Source: Panax quinquefolius (lineage: Eukaryota; Streptophyta; Magnoliopsida; Apiales; Araliaceae). From it: a stretch of DNA of 64,000 bases. The stretch spans positions 90,263,043 through 90,327,042 of the forward strand of contig CM035166.1 in the NCBI GenBank assembly GCA_020205615.1, read 5' to 3'. Position 1 is the stretch's first letter; each line of letters opens with the position of its first letter. The notes below the pieces were generated by a model, which saw nothing but the letters and a program-made list of their open reading frames with translations, made no database searches and was not told the DNA's origin. The translations under genes were made by a program, and so were the position numbers. This document shows positions 21,301 through 32,730 of this stretch, in pieces.

Positions 21301-21935
21301 TGTGAGACCCCAAATTTTATGAATAAAGATTTAAATTTTTTTAAATATTTTTTTAAAATATTATGGTGTGGATTTGATATAATGTTAAAGTTGTGGGTAA
21401 TATTTATAAATTTTGCAAAGTATGCAAGTTGTTAAAAAATATTCGTTTGGTCGGAGAATATTCTTTTTGTCGGGACATATCCATCGACGGCACAATCATT
21501 GGTGGACCCTATAACGGAAGTATTGTCGTAGTTAGAAAACGACAGAATTATCTTTTTTATAAAAATAACGGCGAACGTGTTACCGTTAAAACTGTTGAAC
21601 TACCCGATAGTAAAAGTACAATAATACGCGTGGTTGCATAGTAGTACACGGTATTGATTATTGATGCTTACGTAAGAAGTCACTCAGTTATACTCAATTA
21701 TTGCTACAGTAATTGCTCCATCATATCTCTCATATTATTGATTCAATTATTGTCACAGTATCATCTGTATAATATGTTATATTATTAAATCAATAATTGA
21801 GACGAAAAAGTTATTCATATTATTATTTGCAATATTGACAATGTCAAGAAGTTCTATCAAGGAGAGGTTTGGTCACCTAATTACGCGCCAATAAGGAGAA
21901 ATCCTTATCGGAAAGCCCCCTCTTTCTTGGGAACC
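21301..21935 (+). mobile_element. Inverted copy of G LTR terminus (array unit P0)
   Basis: Begins with TGTGAGACCCCAAATTTTATG and continues as a diverged reverse complement of the last 0.64 kb of the G LTR (20220-20831), including ATTATGGTGTGGAT and GGAGAAATCCTTAT. With the arm to its left it forms a long inverted repeat. A frame of 82 codons here (21393-21641) has no homologue that I recognise and lies over LTR sequence. Confidence 0.7.
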
Positions 21936-23603
21936 AGAATTAACCGAGAAATTCGGATCTTATTGAAAAATAATTTTATTAAATTGAATAATAATAAAAT
22001 CATATTCCATGTGTTATCAAGATGGTTGTCATTGTATAACCTATTGATGTTAGAATGTCATAGTATTTGAGCTACGTGGATGAATTAAAGTGTTTGAATT
22101 TCCAAGAGCGAAAATAAAAGTTTTTTTAGAAATTTTCCAAAAACACTATTCATCAGATTTGCTCGGGATATAATTTTGAGTTTCGAGAAATATGTAATGA
22201 TGGAATAACAAGGTAAGATGGATTATGTAATAAAAATCTAGTTATGGAAAATGTAATAATTCGCTTGTGGACTTAAATTATAAACGTTAAGGAAGGCGAA
22301 ATAGTATTGAATAAGTAATAATGTATGATACTTTGGTATTATGCGGAGTAATGAAAGCGTAGTATAATACTAAGTATTATACTGAGTTTGTAGGAAGGAT
22401 GAAATACAAAGTATATAAATTTATATGAATTAGAATACGAAAATAATACATCACCAATATGTATTAAGAAATGTTAATGGACTTGGAAGATTGGTTAACA
22501 ATTATAAACAAGTCCAAGTGAATTAAAGGGAGAGGCCCAATCCTTAATGAATGAACAAACTAGTGTTTATTAATGCAAAGCCCAAAGGTTGAATTAATGC
22601 AAGCCCAAGCTAGAATCCATGAGTTGTATGACCCATGGGACAAACCATATTAATATGGTTATTGTGGTGACCAAGTTAATGTGGAGACCAAGTTAGTTTG
22701 GTGACCAAGACTAAGGAGTAATGCCCAAGACTTATGAGTGGTGGTCAAACAAAGGGTAGGATTTGTGCTAAGCAAGTAATGAATAATAAGGAGGTGGCTT
22801 AAGGAGGTGGGATGATTTAATGACCAAACTACCCTAGCTTTGCAAGTTCTATAAATAGAGAAGGCTTACAAGCCATTTGTTAGTTGTTCAAATAATCCAA
22901 CCAATTTAAAGTGCTTAAGTGTTAGAGAGAATAAGCTACCAATAAGTCATTCCATAAGTAAGAAGAAGAAGCAAGCTACCTTATCAAGACTACACAAAAG
23001 TAAGACTTCTTCTCTATTATCTTCTCTCTCTACCATGATAGGTTGATAAGAAAAGAGGGATTAAGAAACATGAATGATAAGAAGTAAGAAGAATGAATAA
23101 GTCATGAACTTAAGCCATATAAGTTGGCAATAAGTCATTTGAACTTATTATAAGTTAACCTTGAATGTTAAGTATGAAAATATGAATTTGTAATGAGTTT
23201 ATTAAGAGAAGTAATAAGGATGAAAAAGGACTTGTATGATCCTATGAATCATAAGTAAAGTTATATGTGAAGAACATGTAAAGTATGATGATTAAGAAAC
23301 TTTAATTGTCATAAGTCATGAATAATCAAATCTTAAGTAGTTTAAAATTTGACAAGTTATAAGCTCATGAAGAATAAGTTAAAATCCAACAATGAATATA
23401 AGTTGTTGTATTAAGTATGTTAAGATGTTCACATGATGAATGAAGTTCATTTATAATGTTGAAAAAATCATAAGAATGAAGATTTGCCAGAATTTGCACG
23501 ATTGGACGATAATCGTCGAATTCGTAAAATTCTCGGAATAGAAGTCAAATTTTGTGTTTGATCACGGAACCATGGTTTTCCAATAGAGACAAGTCATTTT
23601 TGG
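21936..23603 (+). mobile_element. LTR X fragment, plus orientation (array unit P0)
   Basis: Starts at the equivalent of TGTAACGACCGAGAAATTCGG (clean at 58882; garbled here) and runs 1.67 kb to a sharp join with the G 3' LTR at CATGACT. TG start, a TATA box and AT-rich non-coding sequence fit an LTR. No partner LTR, PBS or PPT is visible, so its family is unknown and its right end may be cut. Copies are at 43585-45273 and 58882-60565. Confidence 0.55.
22850..22858 (+). promoter_or_regulatory. Candidate TATA box in LTR X
   Basis: TATAAATAG followed by GAAGGCTTACAAGCC, a typical plant LTR promoter context. Kept at 44503-44511 and 59796-59804. It faces right, against the direction of the G elements. 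Confidence 0.5.
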
Positions 23604-25480
23604 CATGACTAAACCAAATAATCCCTGGTTATAATCATACCAAAAACTGTCCATCAATGCATTATAGGCCACTGAGGACTTTTACCACATCATTTATAAC
23701 ATTACAGGTCATGATTATACCGAATGATCCCTGGTCATAATCATACTAAGTCCATCTATGCACGTAAGCCAAAGATGACTTTTATTACAATATAAGCATG
23801 AGGATGATGACAATGACATAATAATTCAATAAAACAAGTTCAAGAATAAATTTTAAAGATTTATAAGTTAATTTATCCTGAACTTAATAACGTCCAAATT
23901 GTCAACATGATACTTCTTTTTATAGTAAAATCCAAGAATGCTCAGAAGAATATTTCCATGAAAAGATACTGGATGAAGCGCAAATATCCAGGATATTCTA
24001 CTAATTTCATGGAGTATAGAAACCAAAACTTTAACTAACTGAGTATAATAGAATATATGAAACTATAAAATGGATCTTCACCCACCATGCGGTAATCCAC
24101 GTATAGAGATCATTTCCACAATTTAATAAGGAATGAATATAAAGGATCATTCACCATGCATGTGGTAATCCACATAGACAGGTTATTCCAACAAAATAAT
24201 AAAGAATGGAATAACAAAAGGATTCACCATGCGTTCGATAGACTGCAAAGACAGGTTATTCCCAGCGAGTAATAATAAATAATGGAACCAGTCCCAGATA
24301 AACGCACTTACGTGATGGGATATTAGACATGAATAATAAATAATGGAACAGTCCGGTGTAAACGTGACGCATGTGATATTAAACGAGAATAATAAAGAAC
24401 GGAATATTAGAAGAGTTTCATCATGTATGCAGATTGCTGATAAACAAAGTTATTCAACATAATAATAAGAATGGAATAACATAAGTTCTCTTCATGAATA
24501 CGAAAGAAATAATACCCCTTACCTTAGAAGAAACTTGATATTGGAAAAGTGAAGTAGCAAAATACTTTTCTTTTTTCTCTCTATAGTTTCTCTCTCTAGA
24601 GTTTCAGTGAATTCGTAAGAAATAATGAAGGAATGAGCTTCTATTTATAGAAGAACTGAAAGTGGCTCTTGGTCTTAACGAAGGGTCAAAATGACTCTTG
24701 GTAATATTGAAGAGACAACTACTATTTGCGAAGGGGCAATTAACTCTTGAAACACCGAAGGGGCAAATAACTCTTGAAACACCGAAGAGGCAAATAACTC
24801 CTGAAAAACTGAAGGGACAAATAACTCTTGGAAAACTGAAGGGACAAGTTACTATTAAAACTTTAAATCAACGATCCATATTGATTTACTATTATAATTT
24901 CAACCAACGGTCTAAAAAATTAGCACATCTCCTCATGGAATAATATTATACCCAAAAATGATTTGGATCGAAAAGAAATATATTTTTCTGGTGAATAGTA
25001 CCCCGTCAATAGTAACTCGTGAATAGTACTCTAACACGAAAAGTGCCCCTAATACCCGATTGAACAATATAACCTCCAGACATCAATTATTATCGAAACA
25101 AATGTCGATTTCCACTAACACAAATAATTTCAACACAATGGAACTATAAAATTCATCTTTAATCAACACGAACTTATTCATCATTAATATTATAACTCAC
25201 AATATTTAACAACTGTGTCGTTCCGTGAAAGAGGGGCTTTCAATAAGGATTTCTCCCTATTAAGCGCATGAATTAGGTGACCAAGCCTCTCCTCGACAAG
25301 ATTTCTAGATATTGTAAATATTACAATTTAATAATATGAATAACTTTGTCGTCTCGCTTATTGATTTAATAATATAACATATTATGCGATGATGATCTTT
25401 GTGACAATAATCGAATCAATAATATGAGAGCTATGATGCAAAGAATTATCGTAGCAATAATTGAGTATTCTTGAGTGGTA
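23604..25480 (-). mobile_element. G 3' LTR of unit P1, left part, interrupted by copia K
   Basis: Starts at the LTR X join, at LTR position about 601 (compare 40313), so the first 600 bp are missing. It contains the tandem repeats at 24258-24415 and 24729-24845 and a TATA region at about 24650. It is interrupted at 25480 by element K and resumes at 34613. The P2 and P3 3' LTRs have the same left join, so the truncation predates duplication. Confidence 0.75.
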
Positions 25481-27353
25481 TTAGGTTTGTAATATTCAAG
25501 AACGCAATCAAATTGCATAAATAAGTTTTAAAGCGTGTAAAAATCGAGTTTAAAATTTTTACAAACTATATACCGGATCACCCTTTATGCACAATTATTA
25601 ATTAAATGAAAAGATGAATAAGAAACATACCCTTGAAGATCCGAAGCTTCCTCAGTACAAGTTCACCTCCAATCCTTTTCGCTCAACTTGAATCCACGGG
25701 TTTGGTTCCTTCCTTTGATCAACGTTAGCCACCCAAGTGTTTGGCCTCAGAGGTGATCCACCAAGGAAAAAGAATTTTCAAGAAGAAGGGGTATCGGCTC
25801 AAACCCTAGTTTTCTATCTCTATAGAAAAGAACGTACTCTCCCAACTATTGGAATTACGTATGTTGTAAAAGTCAACAACCTTCACAACCATAATAAGAC
25901 TCCTCTTATTTATAGATGTGGGCAACCCACCTTAACAATTAAGGAATTGGGATTTATTTAATTAATTAAATTCTTTTAATTAATTAAGCTCTCTAATCTT
26001 ATTAGGGATAATTAATTAAATTCCTTTAACTAATTTTCCTTCCTAATCCAATTAGGAATAAATGAGAGTACTTATATTAAATTAATTCCTAAACTCTTTT
26101 AGAAATTAAAATAATAATAATTGTAATAATATTAATAAGACTCCTCTTATTAATTTATATTTAATATTTCTAAAATATTAAATAATAAATATTAAGCTAT
26201 TTAATTTATTCTATCACCATAGATTAAATTAAATATACATAAATATTATTACAATTATGCCATTAACTTCTTAAATAATTATTCTTCCTTTTATGGTGTG
26301 ACCCTTTAGGTTCTCCATATTAAATAGGTTGTGAATAAATCAATTAGAACAATTCTAATCTTATTTAAATAAATAAATTAAATAATTAATTTATTTAAAT
26401 AAATAATATTTATTCTACAATAATAGGATAAGCCTCCCTAGCGATCAACGACTTTTCGGATAATATATATTTCAACATTAATCATAAAAGAACCTTTGAG
26501 TAAATAGTTACCGCATAATTCAATCCTTCCACCATACAATGTCCTAATTAAATATAAGACATGGAATTCTTGTCAAGTCTTATTTTATTTAATTATATGT
26601 ATTTCGACTCTTAAATGCACAACTCCAAATAACGCAAATTAGAAACTCCTTTCTAATTTCATTACGCCTTTGGCCAAGGACTATTGGGTTGTCATTTATC
26701 GAATCACATAGGACATTTCTCTTCTTTTAATAAGTGGTAGATTCTTTATTGATCATACATTATCTCCATGTACAACTTATTATACCCAAGCATACCCTTT
26801 GATATACCCTAAGGGTCTTAAGGAATAAGTCAAAGTATAACTCATCATACACAAGATACTATGATGATCTCAAGTCCAAGGATCACTTGTACTACTATCA
26901 CTACAGAATTCCTATTGACAGTGCAAGTAAAACTCCATTAGGTATTCCTTAGCGAGCCACGCTCAAATTGAACTTATTCTCTAATAAGCACCTACATGCT
27001 TGCTTTAGTGTCTCCACACAAATGATCATGAGATCAATCATCCTCATCCAATGAGCAAAGCAACGTATGTACCAATCTATCCGGATTTACTAATCCCCAA
27101 TTTAGTAATCCAATGATTGGGAACTATTTTAGTTTTAAGCTTTTAAGAATTTAGATCTCATTAGAATGATCATCATCATTATTCTAAAAGCATTGCTTAA
27201 AACTATGGGTTTATCACATATTATAAAACAAAGATCTCGTAGATAATTAAAAGCCTTTAATAAATTAATACTTTTATTAATAAATGAATAAGATTGTTAC
27301 AAAGTATATGCTTTATCATCAAACATGATTGGCTTGTGTGCATATTACTTTCA
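25481..27353 (-). mobile_element. 3' LTR of Ty1/copia element K
   Basis: 1.87 kb, nearly identical to 32731-34612. Ends in ATTACTTTCA (TGAAAGTAAT on the sense strand) next to a polypurine tract, which places the 3' end on the left. The outer end reads TTAGGTTTG; a TG before it is probably hidden by the local sequence garbling. It contains long AT runs built on TTAATTAA and a TATA box. Confidence 0.8.
25906..25914 (-). promoter_or_regulatory. Candidate TATA box in K 3' LTR
   Basis: TTATTTATA, read as TATAAATAA on the minus strand. The equivalent in the K 5' LTR (33161-33170) reads CAATAAATAA, so the promoter copy that would drive K looks altered. Confidence 0.45.
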
Positions 27354-27364
27354 ATCTCCCACTT
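27354..27364 (-). promoter_or_regulatory. Polypurine tract of element K
   Basis: ATCTCCCACTT, read as AAGTGGGAGAT on the minus strand, directly beside the LTR terminus TGAAAG. This position and composition are standard for plant copia elements and fix the minus orientation. Confidence 0.75.
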
Positions 27365-28600
27365 GCACTAAAACCAATCGCCATTGTATCTTATACTCTT
27401 CTTCTCTAAGTGACGATTATCCTGTTGTTGGATAAGCTTTAGTTAATGGATATGTAATGTTGTTCATGAGAGTCCACTATCTCTATAGTGATTTCCCATC
27501 TTTCAATGATTCTAATAATCAAATAAAAGTGCCACAACACATGTTTAGATCCAAGATGAGACTTAGGAACTATTCCTAGTTCGTAATGAACTTTTAATCC
27601 AAACAATCAACTTGCGACTTCATTTATAGCTATATACTTTGTCTTTATCACTAAACCAAAGAACTCTTTCTTTGTTTGGAACCTTTCTAATTCACCGCAC
27701 CTTTGTTCAAGATAACGCTTTACCTTAAAGTGGATTTTACGTCATCTTGGTGCATCTCGAAAAACTTGAGTCTCATTAAGCCCTCTAGTTTTAATTTAGA
27801 CCCACCATGAATATGATCACATCTTTAGTGCCTTGGGTTAAGCACTTTAAGATGTTTTCAGCGACTCATAGTGAACTTCTCCGTAATATGACCGATCAAC
27901 ATCGGGTCTCGTACATTTCATTGCATACATGATAGTCACTCATGCGATCTCTCTTTTCAGGAGTCTGTGGGGACTATAAAGAGAGATACACTCCATAGCT
28001 CATCGACATGAGATATCTCTTGGAGTTTGCCATGCTAAACGACTTTAGCATTAAATGAATATACGTTCCTTGGGTTAAGTCGAGCATCCTCTTAAATCTA
28101 TCTATATAGATTTATATCCCCAATTAAGATACTCTTCCAAATCATTCATGGAGGAATGTTTAGACAACTTTATCTTTACTGATTGCAGCATTGGTATGTC
28201 ATTCCTTATCATATCAACATATAGTACTAGGAATGTCACGATGCTCCCACCGACCCTTTTGTAAATACTAGGTTCATTCTTATTTTTGATAAAATCAAAC
28301 TCTTTTGATTGCCTCATCAAAACGAATGTTCCATATTTGAGAAACTTGCTTCAATCCATTTCTCTGAGTGTTCACAACACTTACCTCATCGTATGTAACT
28401 GGATCATCATCTTCTATGATGTGTACCTCATCATCATCATCTATGATGAATCCATACCTCCCAGGTATCTTGGTACTATTCCGCATTTATTTGATTGGTG
28501 GTACAACAGGTTCATCTATAGGTTCCTCTTATTTGACTTATAGTGTTTTGTGGTTCTTGAACTCTTCAAGATCTATTATTCTCCCACTAGCCCTTCAATA
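27365..28600 (-). pseudogene. Copia K reverse transcriptase/RNase H remnant
   Basis: Minus-strand pieces match the copia RT C-terminal half. 28486-28295 contains SQIWNIRFDEAIKRV. 28320-28102 contains VTFLVLYVD, where the canonical YVDD has lost its second Asp, then NDIPMLQSVKIKLSKHSSMNDLEEYL. 28080-27880 decodes in shifted frames to a KIYRDR...KRML-like string and a TRPD-like end. The frame changes many times and no piece exceeds 75 residues. Toward 27365 only a weak RNase H tail remains. The enzyme would be inactive. Confidence 0.65.
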
Positions 28601-30000
28601 ATAAACACCTTTATCTTAGAAGGCGGCGTGTTTCATAACAAACACCTTTTGCTAAGTAGGATTATAGAACATATACCCTAAACTTACTTTAGGATGTCCC
28701 ACAAATTGTACTTGTCAAATCTTGTCCAAAGCTTATCCTTTGAAACATTTTCACATAAGTTGGACAACCCTTATCTTAACAAACTTAAGATTAGGAATCC
28801 TCCCCATCCATAACTTTTATGGAGTCTTCAAATGATTTTGAGGTTACCTTTTTCGTAGATATGCGACCATTTCTAGGACATGATCCTAGAAGGATACTGG
28901 AATGTCGGTAAAATCATTTTGGACCGTACCATGTTCAACAAGGTATGATTTTTCCTTTCAGATACATCAATCAATTATTACGTATCATGAGGTGTCCATT
29001 ATGAGAAAAACCATTTGAGATGATCTAGAAACTTATTGCACAAGTATTCCTTCCTTGATCCGATCAAAGAATCCTAATACTTTGCCAATTTGTTTCACTT
29101 TTGAATTCTTTGAACCTTTTAAATAATTCACACTTGTATTTCATCAAATACATAGATTCAAATCTTTGAATGATTATCTCCTTTTCATATACTAGTTTGT
29201 TCAATTTGCAAAATTATTTTTCACGTAAGTCAAGTATACAAAATCCATTAAGTAATATTTCAGTTCTTTACAAAACATTATTATTATAAATAGAACAACA
29301 ATTGTTCTTAATTATAATACCAAAGATTTCATTGTCCAACAATAAAATGGAAATAATATTTTTAACAAGAACTGGAATCTGATAATAACTTATTGACTTA
29401 ATAGATTTGCCGTAGCATCGTTAAACTATAAGTTTCTATGGCTAATATGGCAACCTTTGCTACATTTCCGTACATAGGATTACTTATATTTGTTTAGCTT
29501 TTACTTACCTTGGTCCCTTCATAAATCTATATTTATGATAACCAAAGTCGGTATCCAATACCCAAGTAGAACCTTGACTTAAAGAAAAATTTATTTCAAT
29601 CATGAACAAAAATCAGATATGTAACCGAAACTTCACTAAGCTTCTTTGGTTAGCCTGCGCAAGATGCTTCTCACGAGTTTCTTTCCGGTGTCGGGCTTAT
29701 TGCGGTGGAAGCAAACTCCTTTGCTATCCTTATCGTTTTGTTCTTATTATCCTTTGTTTACGCCTTTTCTGCTTACCTTCTTTGAATCGTTCTTCTTTAG
29801 GAAGATCCTTTGGCCCCTACCGAAGAAGACTTGATCTTTCTTGGTTGGAAAGTGACTCTCAACAATTTTTCAATATGTTAAGCAAATCAATGAGGTCGAT
29901 ATCTAGCTTGTTCATATGAAAAATTCACAACAATTATGAAACGAGTCCGGAGTGAGTGCAAGATCAAATCTTGGCTCAACTCTCCATCCATGACAAAAAC
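28600..30000 (-). pseudogene. Degraded copia K region, integrase/gag end expected
   Basis: This interval should hold integrase and protease. I see only short hints. Around 29730-29660 the minus strand reads like a Lys-rich zinc-knuckle surrounding (CFHRNKPDTGKK), which would be the end of gag. No HHCC or DDE signature is readable. Short plus-strand frames at 29602-29919 are antisense noise. Confidence 0.4.
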
Positions 30001-30433
30001 TCGTTGTCTAATTGATCAATCAAATTGATAATGTTAAGGACTTTTATCTGCATCTTGTTGTGTCATCGGTCATTCTAGATCGGAAGAGCTCCTTAGATAT
30101 CTCGATATCTATCGGCCCTACTTTCCTCACCATCAACTACTTGATGTGCGGGAATATAGTAGGAGCATCCATAGTTTCATCTTGTGGCAAACTCGTTACT
30201 CATGGATGCGAGCATGATGCATTGAGCCAATTGTGCATCATCTTGCCACTTTCTAAAAGTAGCAATCTCTTCCTCGAGGCATTATCTCGCAACCATTGCG
30301 AGGATAGGCGATTAAGGACATAAGATAGCTTTTCACCATGAGAACTATTCTCAAATTCCTTAACCAATCCGAGTAATTTGGTCCGGTTAATTAACATCAA
30401 ATATGTTTCGCAGTTGATAGTAATTTTAGACAT
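30000..30433 (-). pseudogene. Copia K gag remnant
   Basis: 30433-30200 encodes 77 residues from MSKITINCETY through KLSYVLNRLSSQWLRDNASRK to HNWLNASCS, with the spacing of copia gag proteins, in which a capsid-like helical region begins near the N-terminus. It continues in other frames to about 30000. The Met at 30433 is a credible gag start because the leader lies upstream. Confidence 0.5.
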
Positions 30434-30636
30434 TGTAAAATTCTGTAAATGAATTTGTAATTAACAACATTTTAACATACATTCTTTTATTAATTACCAA
30501 AATAATTTAGGTCTTGTTTTAAATTGGTATCTCCCACTATTTTCTTCAAACTATATTACCCTCAATATATATAGTTCAGCAAAATCTAATTAATGATTTA
30601 CTAGTGAGAATAAGGATCCCATTTCAAATGTATATA

Positions 30637-30934
30637 GCCTTGTGGTGACACAACAAACTATATATAAATAAATAGGTAGACAACTTTTGTCAATTACATC
30701 AACTATGCAACTCCTTTTCTTTTGCCTCTTAGATTATTTTGATCAAGTGGTGGCACATCCGAATCAAAATTATCCAAGTTAAGTCCCACCTAGCACTCCA
30801 TATATTCAAAAAGAAAATATCATCCTTGTGGTGACACAACAAAACAATATTGTTCAATTTTCTTTATAAGCATCAAATGTGATAAATTAACATCTTAAAT
30901 ACTTAATACTTGCCTTGTGGTGACACAACAAACT
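30637..30934 (-). repeat. Three copies of a TTGTGTCACCACAA hairpin motif
   Basis: CCTTGTGGTGACACAACAAA occurs at 30637-30659, 30824-30844 and 30912-30934. TTGTG and CACAA form a 5-bp stem with a TCAC loop on the element's sense strand. The flanks differ between copies, so the motif alone is conserved. It lies in the RNA leader just upstream of gag. Confidence 0.6.
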
Positions 30935-31879
30935 CATATTAAATATTTAATACTCTATTAATTTTATCATGCTAGAAGGCTTACGTTCGATATTCCAAAT
31001 ATATTTGAACGCTTAGGACTTAATATATAAAATTGAGGGTTTGTTATTAATGGTCTCATCTTGTTTAATAGCGTATGCATATATATATAAAATACGTGTC
31101 ATATTAATAAACATGCAAAGCATGTTTGCATAATATATAATATATATAATATAAGCATGCACATATAGAATACAATATTCTACTTGGATTGATTATGGAC
31201 TTTTTTTCTAGTTTGGTTCACTAGAGCCACCAAGTGAACCAAAAGGTCAAACCCTAGGGGTGCAAGAAATAGTATTTAAATATAACTATTACATTTAAAC
31301 CCGGGCTCCATTACAAACGGGTCTTCACGCGCTCCTTGCTCCTTGATCTCTAATTTTTCAAAAATCAATTCTAACTATTCCTATTACAAAACTATTTAAA
31401 ATAAATAGAAACCTTGATCGTGATCGAGGGGAAGTACATAGGAGGAGATAGAATTTACATTAAAAAAATTAGAGAACACGAGGTACATGAGACCCCATTT
31501 AATAAAACCCATACATTCATGCATCCAACTAAAATAAAATCCAATCACATTGGTCAAAAGTCCATAATCAATCTCATTTATTATCATACACATCATCATA
31601 TGCATCAATAAATAACATTCATCTTATGAATTATAAACATTCAATATATATATTGATATCATTTAATGGGCAATTTTAGTTAGTATAAAATCTATTTTGA
31701 ATCAAAATAAACTCCTTTATTTTAATCCAAATTTAAATCAAAATAAAACTATTTTATTTTAATTTATCCAATTTTGAATAAAATAAACTATTTTATTTTA
31801 ATCAAAATCTTTAATCAAAATAAACTCCTTTATTTTAATTAATTATGGAATCCAATTCCATGTAAAAAAAATTATTAAA

Positions 31880-32163
31880 GGAAACACGAATTCTTTTCCT
31901 ATTCACAAATAAACTCCTTTATTTTGAATAATATGAAATCTTATTTAATATTTAAATAAACTCCTTTATTTAAGGAAACATGGATTCTCTTTCCTATTCA
32001 CAAATAAACTCTTTTATTTTGAATAATATAAAATCTTATTTCATATTTAAATAAACTTCTTTATTTAGGGAAAGATGGATTCACTTTTCTATTCACAAAT
32101 AAACTCTTTTATTTTGAATAACATAAAATCTTATTTTATATCTAAATAAACTCCTTTATTTAA
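31880..32163. repeat. Three 94-95 bp tandem repeats in K leader
   Basis: Units 31880-31973, 31974-32068 and 32069-32163, each starting GGAAA and containing CTATTCACAAATAAACT and a later TAAATAAACT. Half-unit similarity (AATAAACTCCTTTATTT) extends left to about 31710. Confidence 0.7.
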
Positions 32164-32716
32164 GGAAATATAGAATCCAATTTCAACTCCAATTAGTTAT
32201 CATGGAATCCAATTCCAACTCTAATTAGTTAGCATGAAATTTAATTTTAATATTAAAATAAATCTTTTATTTTAAAATTAAAATAAACTTTTTATTTTAA
32301 TTATAAAATAAATGAAAATATATATATATAATAATAATAATAACCGAATATTATAATATATATATATATATATATATCCGAATGGTTTAAAAAAAAAATT
32401 ACGTGATAACCATTAATCACATGGAGTTTGTCCCTTGAATTTCGTGCAACATATATCATCAAAGTCTCCAAAAACTTTAAAAAATTGGTTCACTAACATG
32501 ACATGATAACAGTGTTGCATCGGATAAGGAATGACATGATTAACGTTTCAAAAAAAAAAAAACAGTCACGAAATCCGGTAAAAAAAAAAAGTTTCGCGAT
32601 TTTTTTTTTTTTTTAAATAAATTTTATACAATAAAATTATGCCCAATTAAATTGTTCTAAACACATATCAATACACATATCAAATTAAAACAATTAATAA
32701 TTCGCATAAAGGTTTG

Positions 32717-32726
32717 GCTCGATGCC
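32717..32726 (-). promoter_or_regulatory. Primer binding site of copia K, garbled
   Basis: GCTCGATGCC lies where GCTCTGATACC would give the initiator-Met tRNA site. The change CTG to CG is the same kind seen elsewhere between copies here, so the original was probably canonical. The position, a few bases from the LTR end at 32731, is right. Confidence 0.5.
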
Positions 32727-32730
32727 TTCG

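Larger units (their letters stand above)
30434..32716 (-). mobile_element. Long AT-rich leader of copia K
   Basis: 2.3 kb between the primer site and gag with no coding signal. It holds three copies of a hairpin motif (30637-30934), a 95-bp tandem repeat (31880-32163), an AT microsatellite (about 32316-32378) and homopolymer runs (32551-32615). The 65-70 codon frames on both strands at 31396-31611 are not supported by any family. Confidence 0.6.

Noticed and set aside
21393..21641. Open frame of 82 codons with a plausible protein look
   Set aside because: Lies over the inverted G LTR arm; homologous arms at 42956 and 58238 do not keep the frame.
32300..32620. AT microsatellite and homopolymer runs as a possible origin or matrix attachment site
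   Set aside because: Simple AT-rich low-complexity sequence within the K leader; nothing specific supports a function.
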